Source: Pseudomonadota bacterium (GTDB lineage: Bacteria > Pseudomonadota > Gammaproteobacteria > Xanthomonadales > Wenzhouxiangellaceae). Taken from it: 64,000 bases of DNA. Position 1 is the stretch's first letter. Every line of letters begins with the position of its first letter. The notes below the pieces were generated by a model. It was not told the origin of the DNA. It searched no databases and saw only the letters and a list, made by a program, of their open reading frames with translations. The position numbers and the translations under genes were made by a program. Shown here piece after piece: positions 31,590 through 40,306 of the stretch. The DNA lies in NCBI GenBank assembly GCA_013285445.1, contig CP053448.1, positions 744,001-808,000 on the forward strand. The letters are read 5' to 3'.

Positions 31590-32459
31590 ATGAAGCGGAA
31601 CCCATCGATCGACTCGCTGCTGGCGCAGGCCGCGGCGCTTGAAGCCAGTGATCGCGCTGCCGCCGGTCGCCTGTATCGCGATATCCTGCAGCAGGATCCG
31701 GCCTGCATTCAGGCCAGCAATGCGCTCGAGCGACTCGTCGATCCTGGCCGGTTCAGCCACTGGATGCGCGTCAACTGCGTGATTCATCCCGATGACGATA
31801 TTTTCCGGTTTTTCGTCAACGATCCGCACAGCTTCAACCCGGTTCGCGACTACCTGGCCGACGGCTGGCGTACGCTCAGCGAGCTGATGGTCCTGCTCGA
31901 GCGTCATGATCGACCGCTGCTTGGCATGTCCCGTGTGCTCGAGTTTGCCTGCGGTTTTGGACGTTTCACCCGTCACCTTGCTCCGCTGCTTCCGGGACGT
32001 TTGACCTGTGCCGACGTGTTGCCCGGTTCGGTGGACTTCGTCACCGAGCAGTTCGGGGTCGACGGGCTTTGCTCCAGTTTCGATCCCCGGTCGCTGGTCT
32101 TCCCGCAGCGCTACGAGCTGATCTTCGTGCTGTCGTTGTTTACCCATCTGCCGGTAGCGCAGTGGCGGGTGTGGCTGCGTGTGCTTGCCGGTGCCCTTGC
32201 GCCGGACGGCCTGCTGGTGCTGTCGGTGCACAATGAGGGCGCCGCCGCGGATTTCGGTATCGAGTTCGAACCAGACGGCACCTTCTTTGCCCCCAGCAGC
32301 GAATCGCCGTCGCTTGATCCTGCCCATTACGGCACGACGTTCACGACCCGGGCCGTGGTCGAGCGCGAGATTGCCGGCGCCCTTGGGCGGCTGCCGGACG
32401 ATTATCGCCCGCTGGCTTTCTGGGTCGGTCAGGACGCGGTTGTCATCCGTCGCGGCTGA
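31590..32459 (+). CDS. Class I SAM-dependent methyltransferase (short paralogue)
   Basis: 289 residues from ATG 31590. The first 45 residues form a TPR-like helix pair (LLAQAAALEASDRAAAGRLY); the core shows VLEFACGFGRFTRHL near 117 and SLFTHLPVAQWRVWLRVL near 187. Residues from the SAM motif to YGTTFTTRAV align well by eye with the divergent gene, except that it lacks the C-terminal domain. A hairpin GCTGCC-CTC-GGCAGC (31565-31579) ends 10 bases before the start and there is no clear Shine-Dalgarno. The end overlaps prmA by 17 bases. Confidence 0.85.
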   Translation: MKRNPSIDSLLAQAAALEASDRAAAGRLYRDILQQDPACIQASNALERLVDPGRFSHWMRVNCVIHPDDDIFRFFVNDPHSFNPVRDYLADGWRTLSELMVLLERHDRPLLGMSRVLEFACGFGRFTRHLAPLLPGRLTCADVLPGSVDFVTEQFGVDGLCSSFDPRSLVFPQRYELIFVLSLFTHLPVAQWRVWLRVLAGALAPDGLLVLSVHNEGAAADFGIEFEPDGTFFAPSSESPSLDPAHYGTTFTTRAVVEREIAGALGRLPDDYRPLAFWVGQDAVVIRRG

Positions 32460-33369
32460 GCCCTGTACGCAATTTGTGCCGCCGCCGGGGTACCGCGAAA
32501 ACCAGCCGCATCCAGCCGTCGCGCACAGACCGGTCCAGGGGCTGACCGAGTAACGCATAGGCGTTCATGACGTCATCGGCCTGCTCCGGCAGCAGCCCCG
32601 AAAGCACCAGTTGGCCGCCCGGTTCGAGGACTTCAGTCAGTCGCGGCGCCAGACTGATCAGCGGGCCGGCCAGGATATTGGCCAGCACCAGGTCGAACTT
32701 GCGCGAGCGATCGAACGACTCGGGAAGCCGGCAGTCGATGCGCCCGTCCAGGCCGTTGCGTGCGGCGTTCTCGGCGGTCGCCTGGAGGGCCTGAGGGTCA
32801 TGATCAACGGCAACGACCCGGGCCGCGCCGGACAGTGCGCAGGCAATGCCGAGCACGCCCGAGCCACAGCCGTAGTCGAGAATCCGGAGGCCGTCCATTG
32901 CACGGCTGTCGATCCACTCCAGACACAGCGCCGTGGTTGGATGGGTCCCGGAACCGAAAGCCAGGCCCGGGTCCAGCCGGATGACCACCGGCCAGTCAGG
33001 GTCCGGTCGAAGGTGCGACGGGCAAATCCACAGGGATCGGCCAAAGCGCATGGGCTGGTACCGGTCCATCCAGGCGCGTGTCCAGTCGCGCCCGGCCAGC
33101 GAGGCGAACTCCACCGCCTCCGGCGAGCAGACAAGCTGCCGGTCACGCAGCGCGTCAAGCACGGTGCTGCGCTGAAAGCTGGCCGGAAACAGGCCTTCAA
33201 CGGCGGTCCGTGGCCAGATCGGGGTTCTGCCGGGCGCCGGTTCATGGACCGGGTCGTTGCCGCCGTCGAGCAGGCTGACCGCGGCGGCGCCGACGGCAAA
33301 CAACGCTGATTCGACGTCGTCGACGCGGTCGCGGTCGACGGTCAGGCGCACACGAAGCCAGTCGTTCAT
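32443..33369 (-). CDS. prmA: Ribosomal protein L11 methyltransferase
   Basis: 308 residues, usual length. Trimethylates ribosomal protein L11. Diagnostic GTHPTTALCLEW near residue 156, SAM motif ILDYGCGSGVLGIA near 177 and NILAGPLISLAP near 229. Its start overlaps the rsmE stop by 4 bases, giving an rsmE-prmA operon of translation-apparatus methyltransferases. Confidence 0.97.
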   Translation of the reverse strand: MNDWLRVRLTVDRDRVDDVESALFAVGAAAVSLLDGGNDPVHEPAPGRTPIWPRTAVEGLFPASFQRSTVLDALRDRQLVCSPEAVEFASLAGRDWTRAWMDRYQPMRFGRSLWICPSHLRPDPDWPVVIRLDPGLAFGSGTHPTTALCLEWIDSRAMDGLRILDYGCGSGVLGIACALSGAARVVAVDHDPQALQATAENAARNGLDGRIDCRLPESFDRSRKFDLVLANILAGPLISLAPRLTEVLEPGGQLVLSGLLPEQADDVMNAYALLGQPLDRSVRDGWMRLVFAVPRRRHKLRTGLSRDG

Positions 33370-34124
33370 GTCGCCGGGTTGCCGACCATGGCCGGCCGCC
33401 AGTCGCCGTGAAGTGCCTGCAGTACCGCCAGGGCCGCCGGCCCAGCGGTCTCACTGCGCAGCACCCTCGGGCCCAGACGCAGCCGGACAAATCCCCGCTG
33501 GGCGAGGAATTCGATCTCGGCCATGCTGAACCCGCCTTCCGGACCGCAGGCGAGCGTCAGGCCAGTCCCGTCAGGCGGCGGTTCAATGTCCTGGGGAGCG
33601 TGATCGCCGTCCGGGTCGAGCACCAGACCCCGGCCGATGCCCAGCTCGGCCGCGTCCAGAGCAACGGGGCGGTCGACCGGTGGCACCCGGCAGCGGCCGC
33701 TCTGTTCGCAGGCTGCCACCGCGACAGCCTGCCAGTGGTGCTGACGGCGCACGGCGCGCTGTTCATCGAGCCGGACCCCGGTGCGTTCGCTGAAGACCGG
33801 AATAATCCGGCTTGCGCCCAGCTCGCAGGCCTTCTGGATGCACCAGTCCATGCGGTCACCGCGGGCGATCGACTGGACAAGTGCCAGGGGCAGTGGCGAT
33901 TCGGTACGCGGATCGCGGGCCTGCCCCAGCTCAACACGACAGCGCTTGCCGTCGCCGTGTGCGATCACGCCGGCATACTCGCGGCCTTCATCGGCGAACA
34001 CGACCACCGGATCGCCCTGGCGCAGACGCAGCACCCGGAGCAGGTGCCGGGACGGCTCTGGCTCCAGCACGATGGTCTGGCCCGCAGACAGGGACTGGCT
34101 GGTATGAATGCGCGTCTGTCTCAC
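33366..34124 (-). CDS. rsmE: 16S rRNA (uracil-1498-N3)-methyltransferase
   Basis: 252 residues from GTG 34124 (VRQTRIHTSQ); longer starts give non-homologous sequence. SPOUT-class enzyme that methylates U1498 of 16S rRNA. Seen: HLLRVLRLRQGD, ALVQSIARGDRMDWCIQKACELG, LACGPEGGFS and RLGPRVLRSETAGPAAL, which form the knotted SAM site. Divergent from gspG. Confidence 0.96.
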   Translation of the reverse strand: MRQTRIHTSQSLSAGQTIVLEPEPSRHLLRVLRLRQGDPVVVFADEGREYAGVIAHGDGKRCRVELGQARDPRTESPLPLALVQSIARGDRMDWCIQKACELGASRIIPVFSERTGVRLDEQRAVRRQHHWQAVAVAACEQSGRCRVPPVDRPVALDAAELGIGRGLVLDPDGDHAPQDIEPPPDGTGLTLACGPEGGFSMAEIEFLAQRGFVRLRLGPRVLRSETAGPAALAVLQALHGDWRPAMVGNPAT

Positions 34125-34265
34125 GGACCGGGTTCCTGGCCATGACGGCGCGCGTGGTCTGTGCTCGACAGTGCCCGGACGGCCGTGGCAGGATCGCGCA
34201 TGCGGCCTTTGATTGCGCGTATCATGTTCGCAACCCATATGCAACGACTCGAATCGTCACATATC

Positions 34266-34706
34266 ATGAAACATCCGTTCACATGTCGCCAGCGCGGCTT
34301 TTCGCTCATCGAGATCCTGGTGGTTGTCGTCATTATCGGGATTCTAGCCGCGGTGATCGTGCCGCGTGTCATGGATGAGCCTGACCGGGCGCGTGTGACC
34401 AAGGCCAAACAGGATGTGCAGGCGCTGGTCACGGCGCTGAACATGTACAAGCTCGACAATTACAACTATCCGTCCACCGAGCAGGGTCTGGAAGCGCTAG
34501 TGCGCCGGCCGTCTGGCCGCCCGGAGGCGCCCAACTGGAAAGAGGGCGGCTATATCGCGCGACTGCCCAAGGATCCGTGGGGACGTGACTACCAGTATCT
34601 CAATCCCGGCGTGCACGGCGAGATCGACGTCTGGTCGTTCGGGGCCAACGGCATGGCCGGGGGTGAAGGCATCAATGCCGAAATCGGAAACTGGGACGAC
34701 GACTGA
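34266..34706 (+). CDS. gspG: Type II secretion major pseudopilin
   Basis: 146 residues from ATG 34266. Prepilin leader ending before FSLIEILVVVVIIGILAAV, with the conserved Glu at mature position 5. The C-terminal region has the calcium-loop features of GspG (LPKDPWGRDYQYLNPG, DVWSFGANG). It polymerises into the periplasmic pseudopilus that pushes folded proteins through the outer-membrane secretin. First gene of an eight-gene run gspGHIJKLMN. Other in-frame ATGs upstream (34242) make the exact start uncertain. Confidence 0.96.
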   Translation: MKHPFTCRQRGFSLIEILVVVVIIGILAAVIVPRVMDEPDRARVTKAKQDVQALVTALNMYKLDNYNYPSTEQGLEALVRRPSGRPEAPNWKEGGYIARLPKDPWGRDYQYLNPGVHGEIDVWSFGANGMAGGEGINAEIGNWDDD

Positions 34707-34722
34707 ATCGACCGGCCAGGGC

Positions 34723-35250
34723 ATGACCGGACCGAGTTGCAGCCAGGCCGTGACCGGAGCCAGGCGGCCGGGACGGGGGTTTACCCTCATCGAGGTGCTG
34801 GTCGTGGTTGCGATCGCGGCCATCCTGGCGGCGCTGGCCGTGCTGCAGCTGGGCACGCTCAAGCGACCGGATTCCCCCGATTTCAGGCTGCGGCAGCTGG
34901 CCGGACTGCTCGAGGCACAGTGCCAGCAGGCGTTGTTCCAGGCCCGTCCGCGCGGCTTGCGCGTCACCACCCAGGGCTACGACTTCTGGCAGCATACGGC
35001 CGAAGGCTGGGTCGTGCTGGCCGGCAGCGACCTCGACCAGCCGCGCCAGTGGCCGGGCGCCTGGGCGTTTGACCTGGTCGTCGAGGGACATCGCCTGGAC
35101 CTTGGCGATGAACCCCCGGGCCCCCAGATTGCCTGCTACCCGCTCGGGGAGCTGACCCCCTTCAGCCTGGCCGTGAACGCCGAGCCGGGACATCCGGTCC
35201 GCGTCACCGGCAGCAGCGACGGCAGACTTGCCCTGGAGACGGGGCCTTGA
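34723..35250 (+). CDS. gspH: Type II secretion minor pseudopilin GspH
   Basis: 175 residues from ATG 34723, 16 bases after gspG. Leader then GFTLIEVLVVVAIAAILAAL with Glu5; the rest is a GspH-type globular domain. Lies in the tip complex region of the pseudopilus in known systems. The start could also be at 34675, within gspG, so the leader length is open. Confidence 0.85.
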   Translation: MTGPSCSQAVTGARRPGRGFTLIEVLVVVAIAAILAALAVLQLGTLKRPDSPDFRLRQLAGLLEAQCQQALFQARPRGLRVTTQGYDFWQHTAEGWVVLAGSDLDQPRQWPGAWAFDLVVEGHRLDLGDEPPGPQIACYPLGELTPFSLAVNAEPGHPVRVTGSSDGRLALETGP

Positions 35251-35606
35251 ATCGTGCCGGCGGCTTTACCCTGCTTGAGGTGCTGGTCGCCCTGGTGGTG
35301 GTGGCGGTGGCCGTCGCCGCACTGGCCCATACCGGGGCGCGGGCCCTGGATGGTCAGTCCAGACTCGAGCAGCAGACCGTGGCACTGTGGGTGGCCGACA
35401 ATGCGCTGGCGGAGCTGCGGCTGGAGACCGCTGTCCCTGCGGGCCGCCGGCGTGGAACAACGACCATGGCCGGGCGCGCATGGGAGTGGGAGCTGTTCGT
35501 GCAGCCGGCGCCGGGGGGTGAGCTGCTGCGCGCCGATGTGCTGGTCTACGCCGGCCATCGCTCCGATGCGCCGGTTCTGCAGCACACCGGTTTTCTGGCG
35601 CCATGA
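35247..35606 (+). CDS. gspI: Type II secretion minor pseudopilin GspI
   Basis: 119 residues. Starts at TTG 35247, overlapping the gspH stop by 4 bases. Prepilin motif GFTLLEVLVALVVVAVAVAA, then ADNALAELRLE, which is typical of GspI. Tip complex partner of GspJ and GspK. No Cys. Confidence 0.92.
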   Translation: MNRAGGFTLLEVLVALVVVAVAVAALAHTGARALDGQSRLEQQTVALWVADNALAELRLETAVPAGRRRGTTTMAGRAWEWELFVQPAPGGELLRADVLVYAGHRSDAPVLQHTGFLAP

Positions 35607-36199
35607 TGGCCCGTCGCGCACCGGCCGCCAGACAGGCCGGATTCACGCTGATCGAGGTGCTGGTGGCCGTGGCCGTGTTCGCCCTGCTTGCCGCCACCGC
35701 CTATACCGCGCTCGACGCCCTCAGTCGCAGCGCCATGCAGCACCGCGATCGTGCCGCGGCCTTCGCCGCGGTACAGCTCGGAGTGGCCCGTCTCGACGCG
35801 GATCTCAGACAGATGGTCAGTCGCCCGGTTGCCGCCGCCGCCGGCACGATCGAGCCCGCCCTGCGCGGTGGCTCCGATCGTTTCGAGGCCACCCGTGCCG
35901 GCTGGCACAATCCCGGCAGCGCGCCGCGCAGCACGCTGCAGCGCTTCGGCTGGACGCGCTCGGGTAGCGATCTGGTTCGAACCGCCTGGCCGGTGACCGA
36001 TCGGGTGGCGGCGACCCGGCAGCGATCGGAGACCGTGCTGGCGGGGGTGAAGCGCTTCGAGCTGCGCTATCTCGATGCCGGCGGCGACTGGCGCGAGCGC
36101 TGGCCGCTCGATGCGTCCGTTCGCGAGCTGCCCAGGGCGATCGAGGTGACCCTCGAGCTCGAGCCGCTGGGCCGTATCAGGCGGCTTGTGGTGCTGTGA
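35603..36199 (+). CDS. gspJ: Type II secretion minor pseudopilin GspJ
   Basis: 198 residues, overlap of 4 bases with gspI. GFTLIEVLVAVAVFALLAAT with Glu5, then RLDADLRQMVSRPV and RFGWTRSGSDLVRTAWPV, the GspJ hallmark stretch. It forms the tip complex with GspI and GspK. Confidence 0.94.
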   Translation: MMARRAPAARQAGFTLIEVLVAVAVFALLAATAYTALDALSRSAMQHRDRAAAFAAVQLGVARLDADLRQMVSRPVAAAAGTIEPALRGGSDRFEATRAGWHNPGSAPRSTLQRFGWTRSGSDLVRTAWPVTDRVAATRQRSETVLAGVKRFELRYLDAGGDWRERWPLDASVRELPRAIEVTLELEPLGRIRRLVVL

Positions 36200-37128
36200 T
36201 GCATCGCTGTTCGGGATCACGACAGGACGGCAGCGCGCTGCTGCTGGCGCTGGTGGCGGCAGCGCTGGCGGCAGTGCTGGCAGTCGGTCTGGTCGAGCGT
36301 GCGCAGCGGTCGCTGGCGCGTACCGAAGCCCTGGTCGCTGCCGAACGTGGCTGGCAGTACGCGCGCGGCATGGACGAGATTGCGGTTGCATTGCTGCGGC
36401 GGGCGCGCAGCGAGGGCATCGACCCGGCACTGCTCGACGGCGCCTGGTCGCAGCCTTTCGAGGTTCCAGGCGGTGTTGTTCAGGGCCGATTGATCGACCA
36501 GAATGCCCGCTTCAACGTCAATGCGCTGGCCCATCCCGACGGTGCGACCGCGGCCGCTGCGCAGGCCGCATTTCGGCGTCTGCTCGACGCCCTGGGGCTT
36601 GACCGGATCATTGCCGACGAGCTGGCGGACTGGCTTGACGGCGCCAGCGTTCCGAGTCCCGGCAGCGCAGCAACCAACTGGTATTCCCGGCGCGATCCAC
36701 CCTACCGCACGGCCGGGGTTGTGCTGGCCAACACAAGTGAGCTGCGCTGGCTGCGCAGCGTCGATCACGAGGCCTGGCTGGCGCTGGCGCCCCTGGTCAG
36801 CGCCTTGCCCGAACCGGAACTGGTGGTCAACGTCAACACCACCTCGCCGGAGGTGCTGGCGGCACTGTTGCCCGCGCTCGAACCGGGCCAGGCGCGGCGG
36901 GTGCTCACCGACAAGCCGTTCAGCGACCTGCCGGCCTTCGAGCGCCATCCGCTGGTGGCGCCGGTCATGCGGCCGGATGTGCGGCGTCACCTGACGGTCA
37001 GCAGCCGCTGGTATCTGGCCCAGGCACGGGTCGTGCTCGATGAGGTCACGCGCGACTATTTCCGGCTCATGATTCCGGAAGTTCCGGGTTATGATGGCTT
37101 TCGGTACGTCAGCCAGGGAGTGCCCTGA
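36199..37128 (+). CDS. gspK: Type II secretion minor pseudopilin GspK
   Basis: 309 residues from ATG 36199 (TGATG junction with gspJ; GTG 36196 is possible). Leader QDGSALLLALVAAALAAVLA, which lacks Glu5, as GspK usually does. The large alpha-domain insert is present (about 75-230). NARFNVNAL and the ELVVNVNTTSPEVLAALLP region are characteristic. It caps the pseudopilus tip. Confidence 0.94.
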   Translation: MHRCSGSRQDGSALLLALVAAALAAVLAVGLVERAQRSLARTEALVAAERGWQYARGMDEIAVALLRRARSEGIDPALLDGAWSQPFEVPGGVVQGRLIDQNARFNVNALAHPDGATAAAAQAAFRRLLDALGLDRIIADELADWLDGASVPSPGSAATNWYSRRDPPYRTAGVVLANTSELRWLRSVDHEAWLALAPLVSALPEPELVVNVNTTSPEVLAALLPALEPGQARRVLTDKPFSDLPAFERHPLVAPVMRPDVRRHLTVSSRWYLAQARVVLDEVTRDYFRLMIPEVPGYDGFRYVSQGVP

Positions 37129-37130
37129 CG

Positions 37131-38303
37131 GTGGCACGCAAGCGCATGGAACAGGTCATTGTGCACGCGCTCGACCAGCGCTGGTCATGGGTGCTGCTCG
37201 GTCGCGACGGCCGGGTTCACCAGCACGGTCGCTGCGTGCCGGGCAGCCCGGACTGGCCCGAGGCACCGCCGCTGACGGTCCTGATCGATGCAGCCAGCTG
37301 TGCCGCTGTTGCCGTCGAGCTGCCCGACGTGGCCGGTCGGCAAATGCGCCAGGCCTTGCGCTGGGCGGCCGAGGCCCAGTTGGCCGGAAGCGCCGAGGAC
37401 GAACATGTCGTCGCCGGTCCGCGCCTGTCTGACGGTCGCCTGGCCTGCGTGGCGGTGGCCAGCGAGGTCATGCATCAGCTGCAGACCGGTCTGTCAGGAC
37501 GGGTGCCGGAGGCCATGCTGCCCGACGCCCTGTGTCTGCCGAATGCGCCCGGCCAGGTCAGTCTGGCAGCGATCGGAGACCGGGTCCTGGTGCGCTGGGA
37601 CGAATGGGGGTTCGGCAGTTTTGACGGCGCGCTGGCCGACGACATGATCGAAGCGGTTGCCGGCGATGACCGCCAGTTGGTCTGGTACGGCGGCGAACGG
37701 CCCGCGTGGATGCAGCCGGACGCCGAGGCGGCCGACGGTGACTGGACCGACGTACTGGCGCGGCTGGCCGAACGCATCGAATCACCGCCGATCAATCTGC
37801 TGACCGAGGAGTGGATGCCGCGCTCTGCTCGCGCTGCGAAAGGGCACTGGCGCCGGGCCGCTGCGCTGGCCCTGGTCGCTGGCGGCACAACGCTGGCTTT
37901 GGCCCTGCTGGAGCATTACCAGCTCAGACAACTGTCGCAGACGCTCGATCAACGGATCGAGCAGCGTTTTGCGGCGGTCTTTCCCGGCGTCGGGCGAGTG
38001 GTGCGGCCACGCGAGCAGGCCGAGCGGGAGCTGGCCCGCCTGCGTTTTGGCCAGGCGGCCGGGCTGTTCGACCTGATGCATCGCGTTGCACCGGTCGTGG
38101 CCGGTCAGGGCGATTTCGAGCTTGAGCGGATTGACTATCGAGACGGTGCGCTCGAGATCGGTCTGCGCGCGCCCGATGTGGCCGCTCTCGACCAGCTCGA
38201 GCAGCGGCTGCATGCGGTCGATCTGGCCGCCGAAGTGCAGTCGGCCCGAATCGATGAGGTCGGTGCCAGCGGCAGTATCCGCATCGAGGAGCGCGGCGGA
38301 TGA
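37131..38303 (+). CDS. gspL: Type II secretion inner-membrane protein GspL
   Basis: 390 residues, GTG start at 37131, 3 bases after gspK. Actin-like cytoplasmic domain (about 1-230), one transmembrane helix (RRAAALALVAGGTTLALALL, about 241-260) and a periplasmic ferredoxin-like domain (about 300-385). GspL joins the GspE ATPase to the inner-membrane platform with GspM. Confidence 0.93.
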   Translation: MARKRMEQVIVHALDQRWSWVLLGRDGRVHQHGRCVPGSPDWPEAPPLTVLIDAASCAAVAVELPDVAGRQMRQALRWAAEAQLAGSAEDEHVVAGPRLSDGRLACVAVASEVMHQLQTGLSGRVPEAMLPDALCLPNAPGQVSLAAIGDRVLVRWDEWGFGSFDGALADDMIEAVAGDDRQLVWYGGERPAWMQPDAEAADGDWTDVLARLAERIESPPINLLTEEWMPRSARAAKGHWRRAAALALVAGGTTLALALLEHYQLRQLSQTLDQRIEQRFAAVFPGVGRVVRPREQAERELARLRFGQAAGLFDLMHRVAPVVAGQGDFELERIDYRDGALEIGLRAPDVAALDQLEQRLHAVDLAAEVQSARIDEVGASGSIRIEERGG

Positions 38304-38785
38304 TGGACTGGTGGCAGCAGCGTGAGCCGCGGCAGCGCCTGCTGCTGATGCTCGCCGCCGGGATCGCGCTGTGCGCGATCACTTATGTGTGGCTGTGGGA
38401 ACCGCTGGCCGAGGCGCGTCAGTCGCAGCGCGCGCGCGTCGCCGAGCAGCAGGCGCTGATCAACTGGCTCGATGCGGTGGCACCGGTGGCCGAGCGTCTG
38501 CGGGCAGGACGCGCCGGTGCACCCCGGTCCAGCGATCGTTCATTACTGGGTCTGACTGACGAAACGGCGCGTGCCGCCGGCCTGGCCGGCGCCATGGCGC
38601 GCATCGAGCCGGCTGGCGAGGATCGGGTCCGGGTCTGGCTGGAAGGCGCTGAATTCGTCGCCGTGATGAGCTGGCTGGAGGCCTTTTCCCGCGCTCATCC
38701 AGTGCGCGTGGCCCGGCTTCAGGTCGACCGGGGGCAGCAGGCCGGCCGAGTGGATGTTCGCGTCACCGTGGTGAGCGATGCGTAA
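38300..38785 (+). CDS. gspM: Type II secretion inner-membrane protein GspM
   Basis: 161 residues, 4-base overlap with gspL. Short cytoplasmic tail (WWQQREPRQRLLLM), a transmembrane helix (about 11-32) and a small periplasmic ferredoxin-like domain (VWLEGAEFVAVMSWLEAF). Dimer partner of GspL. Confidence 0.92.
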   Translation: MMDWWQQREPRQRLLLMLAAGIALCAITYVWLWEPLAEARQSQRARVAEQQALINWLDAVAPVAERLRAGRAGAPRSSDRSLLGLTDETARAAGLAGAMARIEPAGEDRVRVWLEGAEFVAVMSWLEAFSRAHPVRVARLQVDRGQQAGRVDVRVTVVSDA

Positions 38786-39497
38786 GCTTGTCTGGCTGGT
38801 GGTCCTGGCCATACCGCTGATCGTTGCGCTGACCTTGCCGGCCCGCGTGGCCCTGTGGTGGTTCGACCCGCCCGAGGAGATCGGCGACGTTCGCGGTACG
38901 ATCTGGCGCGGCCAGGCCTTGTGGCGGCAGCCGGGACAAGCACCGCTGGACCTGACCTGGCGCTGGCGTTCGGGGCTGTCGTGGCACTGGCGGGTCAGTC
39001 AGGTACGGGGCGGATCAACAGTTCTCAACGGCATCGGGCGTCCGGTCAGCGGTGGCCTGGCGCTTGAGGATGTCAGCGGGCGGCTGGATGTGACACGGGC
39101 CGATATCCAGCTGTGGATGATGAATACGCGAGCGCGGGGATACCTGGAATTTGATATCGAGCGGGCAGTGATGGTCGACGGTCAGCCGCCGGAGATAGCC
39201 GGACAGATTGTCTGGCGCGAAGCGGCGCTCGAAGGGACGGTGCACGAGTCGCTCGGCGAGATTCTGGTCGATCTGACACCGGGCCGGCAGCGCCAGCAGG
39301 CGCGCGTGGAATCGCTGCAGCCGGCACCGGTGACGGTACGTGGCACAATCGATCTCGAGGTCGATCAGTACACGGTTGATCTGTGGCTGCGCGCCAGCCC
39401 CGATCGGCCGGACCTCGACCGGCAGCTGGCCTGGATGGGTGAGCGCCAGTCCGACGGGCAGATCCGGATCCGCCTCAGCGGAGCATTGGGCTGGTAG
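38778..39497 (+). CDS. gspN: Type II secretion protein GspN
   Basis: 239 residues, overlapping gspM by 8 bases. N-terminal membrane helix LVWLVVLAIPLIVALTLPARV; the remainder is periplasmic and beta-rich, with GTIWRGQALWRQPG and RVSQVRGGSTVLNG, typical of GspN. In Xanthomonas-like clusters GspN interacts with the secretin, but here the next gene is not gspD. Confidence 0.88.
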   Translation: MRKLVWLVVLAIPLIVALTLPARVALWWFDPPEEIGDVRGTIWRGQALWRQPGQAPLDLTWRWRSGLSWHWRVSQVRGGSTVLNGIGRPVSGGLALEDVSGRLDVTRADIQLWMMNTRARGYLEFDIERAVMVDGQPPEIAGQIVWREAALEGTVHESLGEILVDLTPGRQRQQARVESLQPAPVTVRGTIDLEVDQYTVDLWLRASPDRPDLDRQLAWMGERQSDGQIRIRLSGALGW

Positions 39498-39535
39498 CAC
39501 CACAGGTTATGGCGGACAAAGGGATGGAGACACGG

Positions 39536-40306
39536 ATGACGGTAGATCTGGACGATGCCCTGGCGGTCGCGCGCGAGGCTGCGGCGGCGGCGCGCGATGT
39601 CGCCATGCGCTATTTCGGGGGCGAGCTGGACATCGAAATCAAGGCCGATGAGAGTCCGGTCACGGTCGCCGACCGCCAGGCCGAGCAGGCCATTCGCGCA
39701 GTCATTGCACGGCATTACCCCGGGCACGCACTGCTGGGCGAGGAATACGGCCGTCACGGCAGCGGCGACTGCCTGTGGCTGATCGACCCCATCGACGGCA
39801 CGCGGAGCTTCATCCGGGGCCTGCCATTCTGGTCGATTCAGGTGGCGCTGATGGTCGAAGGTGAACTGGTGGTCGGCGTCTCCGCCGCTCCGGCCTTCGA
39901 TGAGGTGGCCTGGGCCCGGCGCGGTGGCGGCGCCTTCATCAACGACCGGCGCGTCGTCCTGTCCAAGTGCGCCGAGCTGGCCGCCGCCGACGTGTGCTTT
40001 GGCAACCTGCGCTCGATGGCGCGAGGTGCCGGCTGGCCATGGATCGGGCGGATCGTTGCGACAGCGGCGCGCAGCCGCGGTTATGGTGATTTCTATTCCT
40101 ATCACCGGCTGGCCGATGGCGGTCAGGACGCGGTGATCGAAAGTGACGTCAACATTCTCGACATTGCTGCTCTGGCCGTGATCGTGCGCGAGGCCGGTGG
40201 CGTGTTTACCGATCTCCAGGGCGCTGCTCCGGGGCTGGAAACGCAATCGGTGCTGGCTGCCGGTCCGACCCTGCATGCGCAGCTGCTGGCATCGCGTCAT
40301 GGCTGA
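39536..40306 (+). CDS. Inositol monophosphatase-family phosphatase (CysQ/HisN-like)
   Basis: 256 residues from ATG 39536, preferred for the GGAG 7 bases upstream; ATG 39509 is the alternative. Metal-binding motifs: LLGEEYGRH (Glu69-Glu70), DPIDGT (84-89) and NILDIAALAVIVREAGG near the C-terminus. Beside nudE in gammaproteobacteria one finds cysQ, the 3'(2'),5'-bisphosphate nucleotidase that clears PAP, which would suit the PAPS-using sulfotransferase at 12 kb. The DPIDGTRSFIRGLPFWS stretch resembles HisN-type histidinol phosphatases instead, so substrate is open. Confidence 0.88.
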   Translation: MTVDLDDALAVAREAAAAARDVAMRYFGGELDIEIKADESPVTVADRQAEQAIRAVIARHYPGHALLGEEYGRHGSGDCLWLIDPIDGTRSFIRGLPFWSIQVALMVEGELVVGVSAAPAFDEVAWARRGGGAFINDRRVVLSKCAELAAADVCFGNLRSMARGAGWPWIGRIVATAARSRGYGDFYSYHRLADGGQDAVIESDVNILDIAALAVIVREAGGVFTDLQGAAPGLETQSVLAAGPTLHAQLLASRHG

